Positions 22,572-33,460 of a stretch of DNA of 64,000 nucleotides are shown in pieces. The notes beneath the pieces were generated by a model, which saw only the letters and a list, made by a program, of their open reading frames with translations, was not told the origin of the DNA and did no database searches. The stretch covers positions 260,501 through 324,500 of the forward strand of contig NZ_JAFLNH010000003.1 in assembly GCF_018361265.1 (NCBI RefSeq). Reading direction: 5' to 3'. The translations under genes and the position numbers were made by a program. Each line of letters begins with the position of its first letter. The first letter of the stretch is position 1. This DNA comes from Mycobacterium sp. SM1 (lineage in GTDB: Bacteria > Actinomycetota > Actinomycetes > Mycobacteriales > Mycobacteriaceae).

Positions 22572-23330
22572 ATGGGCCACAAGAGTTTTCGCCTGATTAA
22601 CCGGGCCCTGATCACCCGGGCACTGATTAACCGGGCCCTGATTAACCGGGCCCTGCCCCCGCTGGTGGCGGTTGCCGTGCTGATCGGGTTGGCGGGTCCC
22701 GCGGCCGCCGACGACGGCGCCTGGGATCCCACGTTGCCGGCGGTGCCCAGCGCGGGTGCTCCGGGGGATCCGGTGGCCATCGCCAGCGCCTCGATGGCGG
22801 CCACCGCCCAGGCGACGCAGACCACCCTGGATCTGGGCCGAAAGTTCCTGAGCGGCCTCGGCCTGAACATCGGCGGCACCACCGCGGCCACCAGCACCAG
22901 CCCGGCTAGGATCCCGCGGGTGTACGGCCGGCAGGCTGTCGAGTACGTGATCAAACGCGGGATCTCGCAGCTGGGGGTGCCGTATTCCTGGGGCGGCGGC
23001 AGCCTGCAGGGGCCGAGCAAGGGGGTGGATTCCGGCGCCGACACCGTCGGCTTCGACTGCTCGGGTTTGACCCGGTACGCGTTCGCGGGGGTCGGGGTGC
23101 TGATCCCCAGGTTTTCCGGCGACCAGTACAACGCGGGCCGGCATGTGCTGCCGTCGCTGGCCAAGCGCGGCGACCTGATCTTTTATGGGCCGGGCGGCAC
23201 CCAGCACGTCACCATGTACCTGGGCGGCGGCCAGATGTTAGAGGCGTCCAGCATCGCCGGTAAGGTGGTCATCAGCCCGGTGCGCACCGCCGGAATGACC
23301 CCGTATGTCACCCGGATCATCGAGTATTGA
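22572..23330 (+). CDS. ripB: RipB, NlpC/P60 peptidoglycan endopeptidase
   Basis: A 252-residue secreted hydrolase with the same C-terminal NlpC/P60 domain as RipA (FDCSGLTRYAF, TQHVTMYLG) but without the coiled-coil domain. The linker WDPTLPAVPSAGAPGDPVAI is shared with RipA, indicating duplication. The signal peptide n-region is expanded by a four-fold pentapeptide-like repeat (LINRA/LITRA), encoded by a 15-bp tandem repeat. The Arg residues inside it may alter export efficiency. Homologue of Rv1478. Confidence 0.94.
   Translation: MGHKSFRLINRALITRALINRALINRALPPLVAVAVLIGLAGPAAADDGAWDPTLPAVPSAGAPGDPVAIASASMAATAQATQTTLDLGRKFLSGLGLNIGGTTAATSTSPARIPRVYGRQAVEYVIKRGISQLGVPYSWGGGSLQGPSKGVDSGADTVGFDCSGLTRYAFAGVGVLIPRFSGDQYNAGRHVLPSLAKRGDLIFYGPGGTQHVTMYLGGGQMLEASSIAGKVVISPVRTAGMTPYVTRIIEY
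22593..22652 (+). repeat. 15-bp tandem repeat, four copies, within the ripB signal peptide
   Basis: Four consecutive units of CTGATTAACCGGGCC start at 22593, 22608, 22623 and 22638. Units 1, 3 and 4 are identical; unit 2 has 3 changes. The period is in frame, adding LINRA each time. Slippage here would lengthen or shorten the signal peptide without breaking the gene. Confidence 0.9.
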
Positions 23331-23528
23331 GCCCGGGGGCGGGTGGGAGCACCCATGATTGTCCGGGGCAACACCGGGTGGCCCGCCGGTGCTCGCGGGC
23401 GTCGCGTCGACGGAATCACAGACGCCTGGAATAGTTGAACGAGGGCGCGCCGCTGCGCCGCGGGAGCATCGTGTCGGCAGGCGTGTCCGGCAGTGCTGTG
23501 TAGGTCGAGCCGTGGAAGGTAGTAGCCG

Positions 23529-24659
23529 ATGACATCAGCAGGTGGGCTGGCCCCGGGCGCCAGTGGATATTCCGGCCAGGGTGGGCCGTCGGCCCCCCCG
23601 GCGCACGGGGTTCCCGGCGGCGGCAACGGGCTGGCCAGTGAGGTGCACACCCTGGAGCGGGCCGTCTTCGAGGTCAAGCGGATCATCGTCGGTCAGGACC
23701 AGCTCGTCGAGCGGATGCTGGTCGGTTTGTTGTCCAAAGGTCACGTGCTGCTCGAGGGTGTCCCCGGGGTGGCCAAGACGCTGGCGGTGGAGACCTTCGC
23801 CCGGGTCGTGGGCGGGACGTTCGCGCGAATCCAGTTCACCCCGGACCTGGTGCCTACCGATATCATCGGCACCCGCATTTACCGGCAGGGCAAGGAGGAG
23901 TTCGACACCGAGCTCGGTCCGGTGGTGGTCAACTTCCTGCTGGCCGACGAGATCAACCGGGCCCCGGCCAAGGTGCAATCGGCGCTGCTGGAGGTGATGC
24001 AGGAACGCCACGTGTCCATCGGCGGCAAGACCTTCCCGATGCCCAATCCGTTCCTGGTCATGGCCACGCAGAACCCGATCGAGCACGAAGGCGTCTACCC
24101 GCTGCCGGAAGCCCAGCGAGACCGTTTCCTGTTCAAGATCAACGTCGGCTATCCCTCGGCCGAAGAAGAGCGCGAGATCATCTACCGGATGGGCGTCACC
24201 CCACCGCAACCCAAGCAGATCCTCAACACCGGCGACTTGTTGCGGCTGCAGGAGCTGGCGGCCAACAACTTCGTCCACCATGCGCTGGTCGACTACGTGG
24301 TGCGCGTCGTGTTCGCTACCCGCCAGCCCGAGCAGCTCGGCATGAACGATGTCAAGAGCTGGGTGGCCTTTGGCGCCTCCCCGCGCGCCTCGCTGGGGAT
24401 CATCGCCGCGTCGCGTTCGCTGGCGCTGGTGCGGGGCCGCGACTACGTGATCCCGCAAGACGTCATCGACGTCATCCCCGACGTGCTGCGCCACCGGCTG
24501 GTGCTGACCTATGACGCGCTCGCAGACGAAATCTCGCCGGAGATCGTCATCAACCGGGTGTTGCAGACGGTTGCGCTGCCCCAAGTGAATGCGGTTCCGC
24601 AGCAAGGCCATGCGGTGTCTCCGGTGATGCAGGCCGCTGGGGTGGCTGGCGGTCGGTGA
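23529..24659 (+). CDS. moxR1: MoxR1, AAA+ ATPase
   Basis: A 376-residue MoxR-family AAA+ ATPase, a chaperone-like remodeller paired with VWA and DUF58 proteins. Walker A GVPGVAKT, Walker B LLADEINRAPAKVQSALLEVM and sensor 1 MATQNPIEHEG are visible. The N-terminal 35 residues are a Gly/Pro-rich tail. It overlaps the downstream DUF58 gene by GTGA, and a VWA gene follows, the standard moxR operon (Rv1479-Rv1481). Confidence 0.94.
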   Translation: MTSAGGLAPGASGYSGQGGPSAPPAHGVPGGGNGLASEVHTLERAVFEVKRIIVGQDQLVERMLVGLLSKGHVLLEGVPGVAKTLAVETFARVVGGTFARIQFTPDLVPTDIIGTRIYRQGKEEFDTELGPVVVNFLLADEINRAPAKVQSALLEVMQERHVSIGGKTFPMPNPFLVMATQNPIEHEGVYPLPEAQRDRFLFKINVGYPSAEEEREIIYRMGVTPPQPKQILNTGDLLRLQELAANNFVHHALVDYVVRVVFATRQPEQLGMNDVKSWVAFGASPRASLGIIAASRSLALVRGRDYVIPQDVIDVIPDVLRHRLVLTYDALADEISPEIVINRVLQTVALPQVNAVPQQGHAVSPVMQAAGVAGGR

Positions 24660-25609
24660 CGGAATCCAAAACGCCGGCGGTGGTGCATCCGCCGTCAATG
24701 CTTCGCGGCGAGATCGACGACCCGAAGCTCACGGCCGCGTTGCGCACCCTCGAGCTGACGGTCAAGCGCAAGCTCGACGGAATGCTGCACGGCGATTATC
24801 AGGGCCTGATCCCGGGGCCGGGCACCGAGCCCGGGGAGTCGCGCCTGTATCAGCCCGGTGATGACGTCCGCCGGATGGACTGGGCGGTCACCGCGCGCAC
24901 CACCCATCCTCATGTCCGGCAGATGATCGCCGACCGTGAGCTGGAAACCTGGCTGGTGGTCGACATGTCGGCCAGCCTGGACTTCGGCACCACGGTCTGC
25001 GAGAAACGCGACCTGGCGGTGGCGGCCGCGGCCGCGATCACCTACCTCAACAGTGGCGGCGGCAACCGGCTGGGCGCCCTGATCGCCACCGGAGCCACGA
25101 TGACCCGGGTTCCGGCGCGCTCCGGGCGCATGCACCAGCAGACGCTGCTTCGCACGATCGCGACCACTCCCAGGGCGCCGGTCGGGGTGCGCGGGGATCT
25201 GGCGGTGGCCATCGACGCGCTGCGCCGGCCGCAGCGCCGCCGCGGGATGGCGGTGATCATCAGCGATTTCCTCGGCCCGATCAACTGGACCCGGCCGCTG
25301 CGCGCGATCGCGGGCCGTCACGAGGTCCTGGGTATCGAGGTGCTCGATCCCCGCGATGTCGAGCTGCCCGATGTCGGCGACGTCGTCTTGCAGGACGCCG
25401 AGTCCGGGGTGGTTCGCGAGTTCACCATCGACCCCCAGCTGCGCGAGGATTTCGCCCGGGCGGCGGCCGCGCACCGCGCCGACGTCAAGCACACGTTCCG
25501 CGGTTGCGGGGCGCCGCTGCTGTCACTGCGCACCGACCGCGACTGGCTCGCCGACATCGTCCGCTTCGTCGTGTCCCGCCGTCGCGGGGCACTGGCGGGC
25601 CGGCAATGA
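24656..25609 (+). CDS. DUF58 domain protein, MoxR partner (Rv1480-like)
   Basis: A 317-residue soluble DUF58 protein. The family core GPGTEPGESRLYQPGDDVRRMDWAVTART is seen, followed by a VWA-like fold with LVVDMSASLDFG. No transmembrane segment. GTG start overlapping the moxR1 stop. It is predicted to be a client or adaptor of MoxR1 together with the downstream VWA protein. Its biochemical role in mycobacteria is not settled. Confidence 0.88.
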   Translation: MTESKTPAVVHPPSMLRGEIDDPKLTAALRTLELTVKRKLDGMLHGDYQGLIPGPGTEPGESRLYQPGDDVRRMDWAVTARTTHPHVRQMIADRELETWLVVDMSASLDFGTTVCEKRDLAVAAAAAITYLNSGGGNRLGALIATGATMTRVPARSGRMHQQTLLRTIATTPRAPVGVRGDLAVAIDALRRPQRRRGMAVIISDFLGPINWTRPLRAIAGRHEVLGIEVLDPRDVELPDVGDVVLQDAESGVVREFTIDPQLREDFARAAAAHRADVKHTFRGCGAPLLSLRTDRDWLADIVRFVVSRRRGALAGRQ

Positions 25610-25747
25610 TGGCGCGGATTTCCCGGCCGGCTCCCCGCTCCCGGGGCACCGGGGGGCGGGGATGACCGCGCGGCCGACATCGCCGCCCCGGGGCACCGAC
25701 GGGTCACCGGTGACGCCGACGGGCATGGCAGACACGATGGGCGGGGC

Positions 25748-26755
25748 ATGACGCTGCCGCTGCTCGGGCCCATGACGCTGTCCGGTTTCGAGCACCCGTG
25801 GTTTTTCCTGTTTCTGCTGGTCGTTCTCGCACTGGTGGCGTTGTACATCATCATGCAGGTGGCGCGGCACCGGCGGATGCTGCGGTTCGCCAACATGGAG
25901 TTGCTGGACAGCGTCGCGCCCAATCGGCCCAGCCGGTGGCGTCACCTGCCGGCGACGCTGCTGGTGTCATCGTTGCTGCTGTTGACGATCGCGATGGCGG
26001 GGCCGACGCACGACATCCGGATTCCCCGCAACCGCGCGGTGGTCATGCTGGTGATCGACGTGTCGCAGTCAATGCGCGCCACCGATGTGGAGCCCAACCG
26101 GATGGTCGCCGCGGAGGTCGCGGCCAAGGACTTCGCCGGCGAGCTGACTCCGGGCATCAACCTCGGGTTGATCTCCTATGCCGGCACCGCGACGGTGCTG
26201 GTGCAACCCACGACCAACCGGGAGGCGGTCAAAGCCGCACTCGACAAGCTGCAGTTCGCCGACCGCACCGCTACCGGTGAGGCCATCTTCACCGCGCTTC
26301 AGGCCATCGCCACGGTGGGCGCGGTGATCGGCGGCGGCGACACCCCGCCGCCGGCACGCATCGTGCTGTTCTCCGACGGCAAGGAAACCGTGCCGACCAA
26401 CCCGGACAACCCCAAGGGGGCCTTCACCGCGGCCCGCACCGCCAAGGACCAGGGCGTGCCGATCTCGACGATCTCGTTCGGCACCCCCTACGGCTTCGTG
26501 GAGATCAACGGCCAGCGCCAGCCCGTGCCGGTCGATGACACCACGATGAAAAAGGTCGCCGAGCTCTCGGGAGGGCAGGCCTACAACGCCTCCAACCTGC
26601 AGGAGCTCAAGCAGGTCTACGCGAACCTGCAGCAGCAGATCGGCTACGAGACCATCAAGGGCGACGCCAGCATCGGCTGGCTGCGGCTGGGCTCGCTGGT
26701 GCTGGCGCTGGCCGGGCTGGCGGCGTTGCTGATCAACCGGCGGCTGCCCGCGTAG
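25748..26755 (+). CDS. Membrane VWA-domain protein, MoxR partner (Rv1481-like)
   Basis: A 335-residue protein with transmembrane helices at the N-terminus ([19 protein letters not shown]), near residue 65 ([15 protein letters not shown]) and at the C-terminus ([16 protein letters not shown]). Between them lies a VWA domain with an intact MIDAS (VIDVSQSM, i.e. DxSxS). This is the BatA-like partner of MoxR and DUF58. The ATG at 25748 is 138 bp after the DUF58 gene; the spacer holds no gene that I can support. Confidence 0.9.
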   Translation: MTLPLLGPMTLSGFEHPWFFLFLLVVLALVALYIIMQVARHRRMLRFANMELLDSVAPNRPSRWRHLPATLLVSSLLLLTIAMAGPTHDIRIPRNRAVVMLVIDVSQSMRATDVEPNRMVAAEVAAKDFAGELTPGINLGLISYAGTATVLVQPTTNREAVKAALDKLQFADRTATGEAIFTALQAIATVGAVIGGGDTPPPARIVLFSDGKETVPTNPDNPKGAFTAARTAKDQGVPISTISFGTPYGFVEINGQRQPVPVDDTTMKKVAELSGGQAYNASNLQELKQVYANLQQQIGYETIKGDASIGWLRLGSLVLALAGLAALLINRRLPA

Positions 26756-26831
26756 CGGGAGCGCGCCCGCGCGCGGCGCCGCCTCGGCGCCGCCGCCCGG
26801 AATGCGGCACACGATTTCGGCGTGGCCCCGC

Positions 26832-27637
<806 letters not shown>

Positions 27638-27686
27638 GCCCTCTCGGGGCAGCCACGGCACAACCACGGCACAACCAAGGACGGAA

Positions 27687-28496
27687 ATGGCAGGACTGCT
27701 GGAAGGCAAGCGGATTCTGGTCACCGGGATCATCACCGACGCGTCGATCGCGTTTCACATCGCCCGGGTGGCCCAGGAGCAGGGCGCGCAGCTGGTGTGC
27801 ACCGGGTATCAGCGGCTGCGGCTGATCGACCGCATTCTCAGCCGGCTCCCGCAGAAGCCGCCGCTGCTGGAGCTCGACGTGCAAAACGAAAGCCATCTGG
27901 CCACGCTGGCCGAGCGGGTGATCGAGGTCATCGGCGAGGGCAATCAGCTCGACGGCGTGGTGCACTCCATCGGGTACATGCCGCCAAGCGGAATGGGCTT
28001 TTCGCCGTTCCTGGACGCACCGTTCGAGGACGTCGCCAAGGGCATTCACATCTCCGCGTACTCGTATGCGTCGCTGGCCAAGGCGCTGCTGCCGATCATG
28101 CGTCCGGGTGGCGCCATCGTGGGCATGGATTTCGACCCCAGCCGGGCGATGCCGGCCTACAACTGGATGACGGTCGCCAAAAGCGCGCTGGAATCGGTGA
28201 ACCGGTTCGTTGCCCGCGAGGCCGGGCGGTATAAAGTGCGCTCGAACCTTGTTGCCGCCGGGCCGATCCGGACGCTGGCCATGGCCGCGATCGTTGGCGG
28301 TGTGCTCGGCGCCGAGGCCAGCGACCAGATCCATTTGCTCGAACAGGGTTGGGACCAGCGGGCGCCGATCGGCTGGGATATGAAGGACGCGACTCCGGTC
28401 GCCAAGACGGTCTGCGCGGTGCTCTCGGACTGGCTGCCGGCCACCACCGGGGACATCATCTACGCCGACGGCGGTGCTCATACTCAATTACTTTGA
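27687..28496 (+). CDS. inhA: InhA, enoyl-ACP reductase of FAS-II
   Basis: A 269-residue NADH-dependent enoyl-ACP reductase, the same length as M. tuberculosis InhA and the isoniazid-NAD target. The start [24 protein letters not shown] includes the Rossmann glycine region; catalytic Tyr and Lys are in [13 protein letters not shown]. Ser94 in SIGYMPP is wild type. ATG 27687 with an AAGGACGG ribosome site. Transcribed with fabG1; hemZ follows within 5 nt. Confidence 0.97.
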   Translation: MAGLLEGKRILVTGIITDASIAFHIARVAQEQGAQLVCTGYQRLRLIDRILSRLPQKPPLLELDVQNESHLATLAERVIEVIGEGNQLDGVVHSIGYMPPSGMGFSPFLDAPFEDVAKGIHISAYSYASLAKALLPIMRPGGAIVGMDFDPSRAMPAYNWMTVAKSALESVNRFVAREAGRYKVRSNLVAAGPIRTLAMAAIVGGVLGAEASDQIHLLEQGWDQRAPIGWDMKDATPVAKTVCAVLSDWLPATTGDIIYADGGAHTQLL

Positions 28497-28501
28497 GCTC
28501 C

Positions 28502-29569
28502 ATGTGCTTTGACGCTGTCTTGCTGTTGTCTTTCGGCGGGCCGGAAGGGCCGCAGCAGGTACGGCCTTTTCTGGAGAACGTTACCCGTGGCCGCGGCGTG
28601 CCAGCCGAACGCCTCGATGAGGTGGCCCAGCACTATCTGCATTTCGGTGGGGTGTCACCCGTCAACGCGATCAACCGCGCGCTGGTCGCTGAAATACGCT
28701 CCGAGCTGGCCGAGCGCGGTTCGGACATGCCGGTGTATTTCGGTAACCGCAACTGGGCACCCTATGTCGAGGATGTCGTTGCGACCATGCGGGACGACGA
28801 GATTCGCCGCGCGGCGGTGTTCACCACCTCGGCGTACAGCGGGTATTCCAGCTGCACGCGGTATGTCGAGGACATTGCGCGGGCCCGCCGGCTGGCCGGC
28901 CTGGGCGCTCCCGAGCTGGTGAAGCTGCGCCCCTACTTCGACCATCCGCTGTTCGTCGAAATGTTCGCGGGTGCCGTCGCTGCCGCGACCGACACGCTAC
29001 CCCCCGAACTGCGTGGCGACGCGCGGCTGGTGTTCACCGCCCATTCGATCCCGGTGGCCGACGACCAAAGCTTCGGCCCCCATCTTTACAGTCGCCAAGT
29101 CGCTTACGCCACAAGACTTGTCGCCGCCGCAGCCGGATATGCCGACTACGATTTGGTGTGGCAGTCCCGATCCGGGCCGCCGCAGATCCCGTGGCTGGGG
29201 CCCGACGCCGCCGAGCATCTCACGACGCTGGCCGGCACCAAGGCCGTCATCGTGTGCCCGATCGGCTTCGTCGGCGACCATATCGAGGTGGTGTGGGATC
29301 TCGACCATGAGCTGCGCGCACGTGCCGAGGACGCCGGCATGGCGTTCGCGCGGGCCAGCACGCCCAACGCCGACCGGCGGCTCGCCCGGCTGGCCGTAGA
29401 CCTGATCGACGAACTCCGTTACGGCCGTGCGCCCGTCCGGGTGATCGGCCCCGACCCCGTCCCGGGTTGCGGGGCCAGCATCAACGGCGCGCCGTGCCGA
29501 CCGCCGCACTGCGTGGCGCAGCAGAGCCGGGGGTCGCCGGTCAGCCCTGCCAGGCCGAGCGCAAGATAG
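28502..29569 (+). CDS. hemZ: Ferrochelatase HemZ/CpfC, [2Fe-2S] type
   Basis: A 355-residue ferrochelatase inserting iron into coproporphyrin III in the actinobacterial haem route. The start is ATG 28502 ([17 protein letters not shown]). The catalytic His is in [10 protein letters not shown]. Cys for a [2Fe-2S] cluster are seen in [10 protein letters not shown] and near the C-terminus in [16 protein letters not shown], the pattern of actinobacterial enzymes. A tail after that Cys cluster is longer than in M. tuberculosis. The 3' end overlaps the convergent gene by 29 bp. Confidence 0.94.
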   Translation: MCFDAVLLLSFGGPEGPQQVRPFLENVTRGRGVPAERLDEVAQHYLHFGGVSPVNAINRALVAEIRSELAERGSDMPVYFGNRNWAPYVEDVVATMRDDEIRRAAVFTTSAYSGYSSCTRYVEDIARARRLAGLGAPELVKLRPYFDHPLFVEMFAGAVAAATDTLPPELRGDARLVFTAHSIPVADDQSFGPHLYSRQVAYATRLVAAAAGYADYDLVWQSRSGPPQIPWLGPDAAEHLTTLAGTKAVIVCPIGFVGDHIEVVWDLDHELRARAEDAGMAFARASTPNADRRLARLAVDLIDELRYGRAPVRVIGPDPVPGCGASINGAPCRPPHCVAQQSRGSPVSPARPSAR

Positions 29570-30431
29570 CGCTGACCGCGGCCATCCGTGCCGAACGCAC
29601 CACGGCGACCAGCGGCCGCAACGCCTCGCCGGTGATCTGCGCCTGCCAGGACGACAGCGTGCGGATCGGCGCGCACCCGGCGGTGACGGTAAGGCCGGGC
29701 GCCGAAGTCAGCCCGGAGCTGACCGCGATGATCGCCTCAACGTGTGCCGCATTCTCCAGCACCCGTACCGCGCGTGACGGCGCGTGGTCAGGAATCCGGT
29801 GCTGCCGAGACGATTCCAGCAGCTGCGTGACCAGGGTTCGCGGATCGGCCCGGTCGTCGGGGCGGGTGAGGCCGAGGGCGCTCAGCGTGTCAGCGGCCGA
29901 GCGCACCGCCGAGCGCAGCTCGTATTCGGCCTCGCCCAGCCCCTGCTGGTCGAGCACCGGCGCGCCGGGCAGCGAGTACACCGTCCAGGACAGCGCGCGC
30001 AGTTCGGGGATGTCGGTGCCGTGGTCCGCGCCGGCGCCGCCAAACTCGGGGACCAGCCCGACGGCCACCGTGGGGTCGGCGGGGTCGCTGACGATCACCG
30101 CTTCACCGGCGCTCAGCGCGTCGCGCTCGAACTGTGTGCCCGCCGCAAGCCCGCGCACATCGCCGGGCACCGGCAGCACCACACTTATCGATGGCGCGGA
30201 TAGCGCCGACCGCCCGGCGGCTGTCCGCAGCGTCTGCAGCAGCGACACCGCCCCTGCGTCATCGACATCCGGCCACGGCAGCCCGGTGTGGCCCGCGGCG
30301 ACCGCGTCGTAAGCGGTGACCGATTGTGTTGGCGCCCAACGTGATAACGCATCTAAAACGTCGTCGGGAGCGGCCTTTCCGGCGAGCCAGGCGTTGGCCC
30401 ACACCGACAGCGAGACACTGGGGCACCACAT
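29541..30431 (-). CDS. Conserved mycobacterial protein of unknown function (Rv1486c-like)
   Basis: A 296-residue cytosolic protein without signal peptide, membrane segment or catalytic motif that I recognise. The start is taken as ATG 30431 ([18 protein letters not shown]), because the upstream extension overlaps the divergent NfeD gene and looks like shadow sequence. Features: [18 protein letters not shown] near the N-terminus, and a helical C-terminal half rich in Arg and Ser. The position between hemZ and the NfeD/SPFH pair matches Rv1486c. Confidence 0.78.
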   Translation of the reverse strand: MWCPSVSLSVWANAWLAGKAAPDDVLDALSRWAPTQSVTAYDAVAAGHTGLPWPDVDDAGAVSLLQTLRTAAGRSALSAPSISVVLPVPGDVRGLAAGTQFERDALSAGEAVIVSDPADPTVAVGLVPEFGGAGADHGTDIPELRALSWTVYSLPGAPVLDQQGLGEAEYELRSAVRSAADTLSALGLTRPDDRADPRTLVTQLLESSRQHRIPDHAPSRAVRVLENAAHVEAIIAVSSGLTSAPGLTVTAGCAPIRTLSSWQAQITGEALRPLVAVVRSARMAAVSAILRSAWQG

Positions 30432-30489
30432 GATCTCGCAGTCTAGTTGTTCACCCCGATCCGGGCGGCTCACAGGATATCCTGGCGGC

Positions 30490-30924
30490 ATGCCCGCGGA
30501 CGTGATCTGGCTGATCTTCGCGGTGGGGCTGGCCGGTGGTGAGGCGCTGACCGGGGACATGTCGTTGTTGATGCTTGGCGGCGGTGCGCTGGCCGCCGCC
30601 GCCAGCAGCTGGCTGCTGGGAACCCCGATCTGGGCCGACGGGGTGGTGTTCCTGGTGGTGTCGGTGCTGCTTCTCGTGCTGGTGCGCCCGGCGCTGCGGC
30701 GGCGGCTGACCCCGGCGAGTGAGACCCTGACCGGCGTCAAGGCGCTGGAAGGCAAAAGCGCGTTGGTGCTCGGGCGGGTCGCCCGCGACGAAGGGCAAGT
30801 GCGGCTCGACGGCCAGGTGTGGACGGCGCGGCCGTTGAACGACGGTGACGTCTATGAACCCGGTGAGCTGGTGACCGTCATGCACATCGACGGCGCCACC
30901 GCGGTGGTCTGGAAGAACGCCTAG
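30490..30924 (+). CDS. NfeD-family membrane protein (Rv1487-like)
   Basis: A 144-residue protein: two or three transmembrane helices ([50 protein letters not shown]) followed by a soluble OB-fold ([31 protein letters not shown]), the NfeD C-terminal domain. NfeD proteins pair with SPFH/stomatin proteins in membrane microdomains, and an SPFH gene lies 119 bp downstream. The ATG is 30490. Confidence 0.9.
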   Translation: MPADVIWLIFAVGLAGGEALTGDMSLLMLGGGALAAAASSWLLGTPIWADGVVFLVVSVLLLVLVRPALRRRLTPASETLTGVKALEGKSALVLGRVARDEGQVRLDGQVWTARPLNDGDVYEPGELVTVMHIDGATAVVWKNA

Positions 30925-30956
30925 CGCCGCGGAATGGCGGCAAGCAACCCCGGCAA

Positions 30957-31033
30957 GAATGGACAGCAAGAAACGGCAACAAGAAACGGCAACAAGCACA
31001 GCAAGCAACCCCAGCAAGAAACGGCAACAAGGA
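30957..31033 (+). repeat. A-rich short-repeat leader before the SPFH gene
   Basis: The 119-bp spacer between the NfeD and SPFH genes contains three copies of AAGAAACGGCAACAA and several CAGCAAG/CAAGCAA variants, with G and A predominating on the plus strand. It ends in AAGGAGG, the RBS of the next gene. The low structure and purine bias suggest a ribosome-loading leader or slippage-derived sequence. Confidence 0.6.
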
Positions 31034-31043
31034 GGAAACCACG

Positions 31044-32186
31044 GTGCACGCTACGGTTACTGGTTTGGTGTTGCTGGCTGTCTTGGTGATTTTCGCTGTC
31101 ATCGTGGTGGCCAAATCGATTGCGCTGATCCCACAGGCCGAGGCCGCGGTGATTGAAAGGCTGGGCCGCTACAGCCGCACGGTCAGCGGCCAGCTGACGT
31201 TGCTGGTGCCGTTCATCGACCGCATCCGTGCCCGGGTCGACCTGCGTGAGCGGGTGGTGTCGTTCCCGCCGCAGCCGGTGATCACCGAAGACAACCTGAC
31301 CCTCAACATCGACACGGTGGTCTATTTTCAGGTCACCAATCCGCAGGCGGCGGTATATGAGATCAGCAACTACATCGTCGGCGTCGAGCAGCTGACCACG
31401 ACCACGCTGCGCAACGTGGTCGGCGGGATGACGCTGGAGCAGACCCTGACCTCACGTGAGGTGATCAACAGCCAGCTGCGCGGCGTGCTCGACGAGGCGA
31501 CCGGGCGGTGGGGCTTGCGCGTGGCGCGGGTGGAGCTGAAGGCCATCGACCCGCCGCCGTCGATCCAGGCGTCGATGGAAAAGCAGATGAAGGCCGACCG
31601 GGAGAAGCGGGCGATGATCCTCACCGCCGAAGGCACCCGGGAGTCGGCGATCAAGCAGGCCGAGGGGCAGAAGCAGGCGGAGATCCTGGCGGCCGAGGGC
31701 GCCAAGCAGGCCGCGATCCTGGCTGCCGAGGCCGAGCGGCAGTCCCGGATGCTGCGGGCCCAAGGGGAGCGGGCCGCGGCCTATCTGCAGGCCCAGGGGC
31801 AGGCCAAGGCGATCGAGAAGGTATTCGCCGCGATCAAGGCGGGGCGGCCCACCCCCGAGCTGCTGGCCTACCAGTACCTGCAGGTTCTGCCGCAGCTGGC
31901 CCAGGGTGAGTCCAACAAGGTGTGGGTGATACCCAGCGATTTCGGGTCCGCGCTGCACGGGTTTGTCAGGCTGCTGGGCACACCCGGCGAGGACGGGGTG
32001 TTTCGGTATCAGCCGTCGCCGGTGGGCGAGGATCAGCTGCCCAAGCCCGAGGATGACAGCGAGGAGGTTGCCGGCTGGTTCACCACCCAGACAGATCCGG
32101 CGATTGCGCAGGCGGTCGCCAGGGCCGAGGCGGAGGCCCGCGCCCCGGCCGACGGCGTGATCGAGGCGCCGCAGGTGGGCTCATGA
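31044..32186 (+). CDS. SPFH/band 7 (stomatin-like) membrane protein (Rv1488-like)
   Basis: A 380-residue stomatin/flotillin-type scaffold. An N-terminal membrane helix (LVLLAVLVIFAVIVVAKSIAL) precedes the SPFH domain (AAVIERLGRYSRTVSG...LRERVVSFPPQPVITEDN). A long Ala/Glu/Lys coiled coil follows (AEGTRESAIKQAEGQKQAEIL). GTG start with AAGGAGG. It should assemble with the NfeD protein into membrane microdomains affecting protein quality or fluidity. Its end overlaps the next gene by ATGA. Confidence 0.92.
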   Translation: MHATVTGLVLLAVLVIFAVIVVAKSIALIPQAEAAVIERLGRYSRTVSGQLTLLVPFIDRIRARVDLRERVVSFPPQPVITEDNLTLNIDTVVYFQVTNPQAAVYEISNYIVGVEQLTTTTLRNVVGGMTLEQTLTSREVINSQLRGVLDEATGRWGLRVARVELKAIDPPPSIQASMEKQMKADREKRAMILTAEGTRESAIKQAEGQKQAEILAAEGAKQAAILAAEAERQSRMLRAQGERAAAYLQAQGQAKAIEKVFAAIKAGRPTPELLAYQYLQVLPQLAQGESNKVWVIPSDFGSALHGFVRLLGTPGEDGVFRYQPSPVGEDQLPKPEDDSEEVAGWFTTQTDPAIAQAVARAEAEARAPADGVIEAPQVGS

Positions 32187-32557
32187 GCGCGCTGACGTCT
32201 CCGAAAACCTATGTGGCGCTGGCTGCTTTTCAGGCCGGTGACGCGGTGGCATGCGCGATCCCCCTGCCGTACATCACCAAAGTCCTTGATAATCTTAGGG
32301 TTCCGCTGGGAATCCGGTGGATTCTCCCGGTGGTCAAGGCGGCGGCCGCGCTCGGTCTGTTGTCGGTGTTCCGCTTTCCGGGGCTGGCCAGACTGACAAC
32401 GGCGATGCTGACACTGTATTTCGTGCTGGCGGTCGGTGCGCACATCCGGGCGCGGGATCGGGTGCTCAACGCCGTGCCGGCGGCGGCGTTGCTGACGACG
32501 TTCGCGGCGATGACCGTGAAGGGACCTGCACACGCGGATTCATCGGCGCGCCTCTAG
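32183..32557 (+). CDS. DoxX-like small membrane protein
   Basis: A 124-residue protein with about four hydrophobic helices (YVALAAFQAGDAVACAI, ILPVVKAAAALGLLSVF, LARLTTAMLTLYFVLAVGA, AVPAAALLTTFAAM), the size and layout of the DoxX-like family. Its ATG overlaps the SPFH stop, so it is co-transcribed with it. Function is unknown. It is the last core gene before the accessory island; the island begins within about 70 bp. Confidence 0.7.
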   Translation: MSALTSPKTYVALAAFQAGDAVACAIPLPYITKVLDNLRVPLGIRWILPVVKAAAALGLLSVFRFPGLARLTTAMLTLYFVLAVGAHIRARDRVLNAVPAAALLTTFAAMTVKGPAHADSSARL

Positions 32558-32628
32558 CCGCAGTGGGCACTGCGCGCGGTCGGCCTGCCGCCGGAGAACG
32601 CGCACGGGACGCCGAACATAATTTGGGC

Positions 32629-33225
32629 GTGACGTTGTCGGAGTACGCGGCCCGGAACGGGATCAAATAGCGTGCCGCCTGGAATCGCTATAGGGCGGGC
32701 AAGATTGCGGGCGCGTGCCACGATGACTCGGGGCATGTGGTGGTGCCTGACCCCCAGCACGCCCTGGTCGGCAAAGCCGCCGTGTATGCCCGGGTTTCCA
32801 CCCATAAGCAGCGCGAGGATCTGGCTCGTCAGGCGCAGCGGATGACCGCGTTCGCGAATGCGGCGGGATTGTCGGTGGTGGCTGTTATCAAGGAAGTCGC
32901 GCCCGGGGTGAATGACACCCGGCCGAAGCTGACGGCGTTGTTGAAGGAGGACTCGTGGGGCACGTTGGTGGTTGAGCGCAAGGATCGACTGGCGCGCGTG
33001 GGGTTCGGCTGGTTCGAGGTTCTGCTCGGGTTGCAGGGCCGCCGTATCGTGGTCGCTGACGCCGCCACCGAGGAGAAAGCCGACCTGCTCGAGGACTTCG
33101 TGTCGATCATCTACAGGTTCGCTGCCCGTGTGTACGGGCCGCGGTCGGCGCGCCGGCGGACCGATGACGTGATCGCGGCGCTGGGGATCGACCCGAAACT
33201 CGCGGCGGGACTGCTCGACCGGTGA
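32629..33225 (+). pseudogene. IS607-family tnpA with an in-frame stop at codon 14
   Basis: A serine recombinase gene starting GTG 32629 (VTLSEYAARNGIK) and interrupted by TAG at 32668-32670. The same HTH segment in a third fragment (40849-40937, minus) has TAC (Tyr) at this codon, so this is a single-base nonsense change. After the stop the frame is open to 33225: RAAWNRYKAGKIAGA completes the MerR-type HTH, and KAAVYARVSTHKQREDLARQ carries the catalytic Ser. Restart downstream (GTG 32737 region) could produce a recombinase without its HTH. It differs clearly from the tnpA at 9670-10299. Confidence 0.88.
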
Positions 33226-33445
33226 TCGCCGCGTATCGCCACACTGTGGCAGCTAACCCCGCCAAGGTGGCCGCGCTGCGGGCATTGTTCCCGCAATTCC
33301 GTTCCGCGATGGGGCATTTAGCGGCGAAATCGCGCCGTGAACTGCTGGCCGGCGAACAGCTTGCGCGCTGGCGGGTGATGCCCAAGGATCACGTCGGCTT
33401 TGCGGTCGGGCTCTCAGCACGGCAGCTGAAGTCAGCTCAGAGCCC
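33222..33445 (+). pseudogene. tnpB N-terminal remnant
   Basis: It starts GTG 33222 in a GTGA overlap with the tnpA stop, the usual IS607 arrangement. About 73 residues of TnpB-like sequence (MIAAYRHTVAANPAKVAALRALFPQF... LSARQLKSAQ) are recognisable; homology then ends abruptly near 33440, 20 bp before the left inverted repeat of the island unit. The RuvC domain is missing. It was most likely cut by the arrival of that unit or by recombination. Confidence 0.75.
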
Positions 33446-33460
33446 GCGCGGTCCACGGCA

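Noticed and set aside
30432..30755. N-terminal extension of the Rv1486c-like gene
   Set aside because: It lies opposite the NfeD gene and reads as low-complexity Ser/Thr/Arg shadow sequence.
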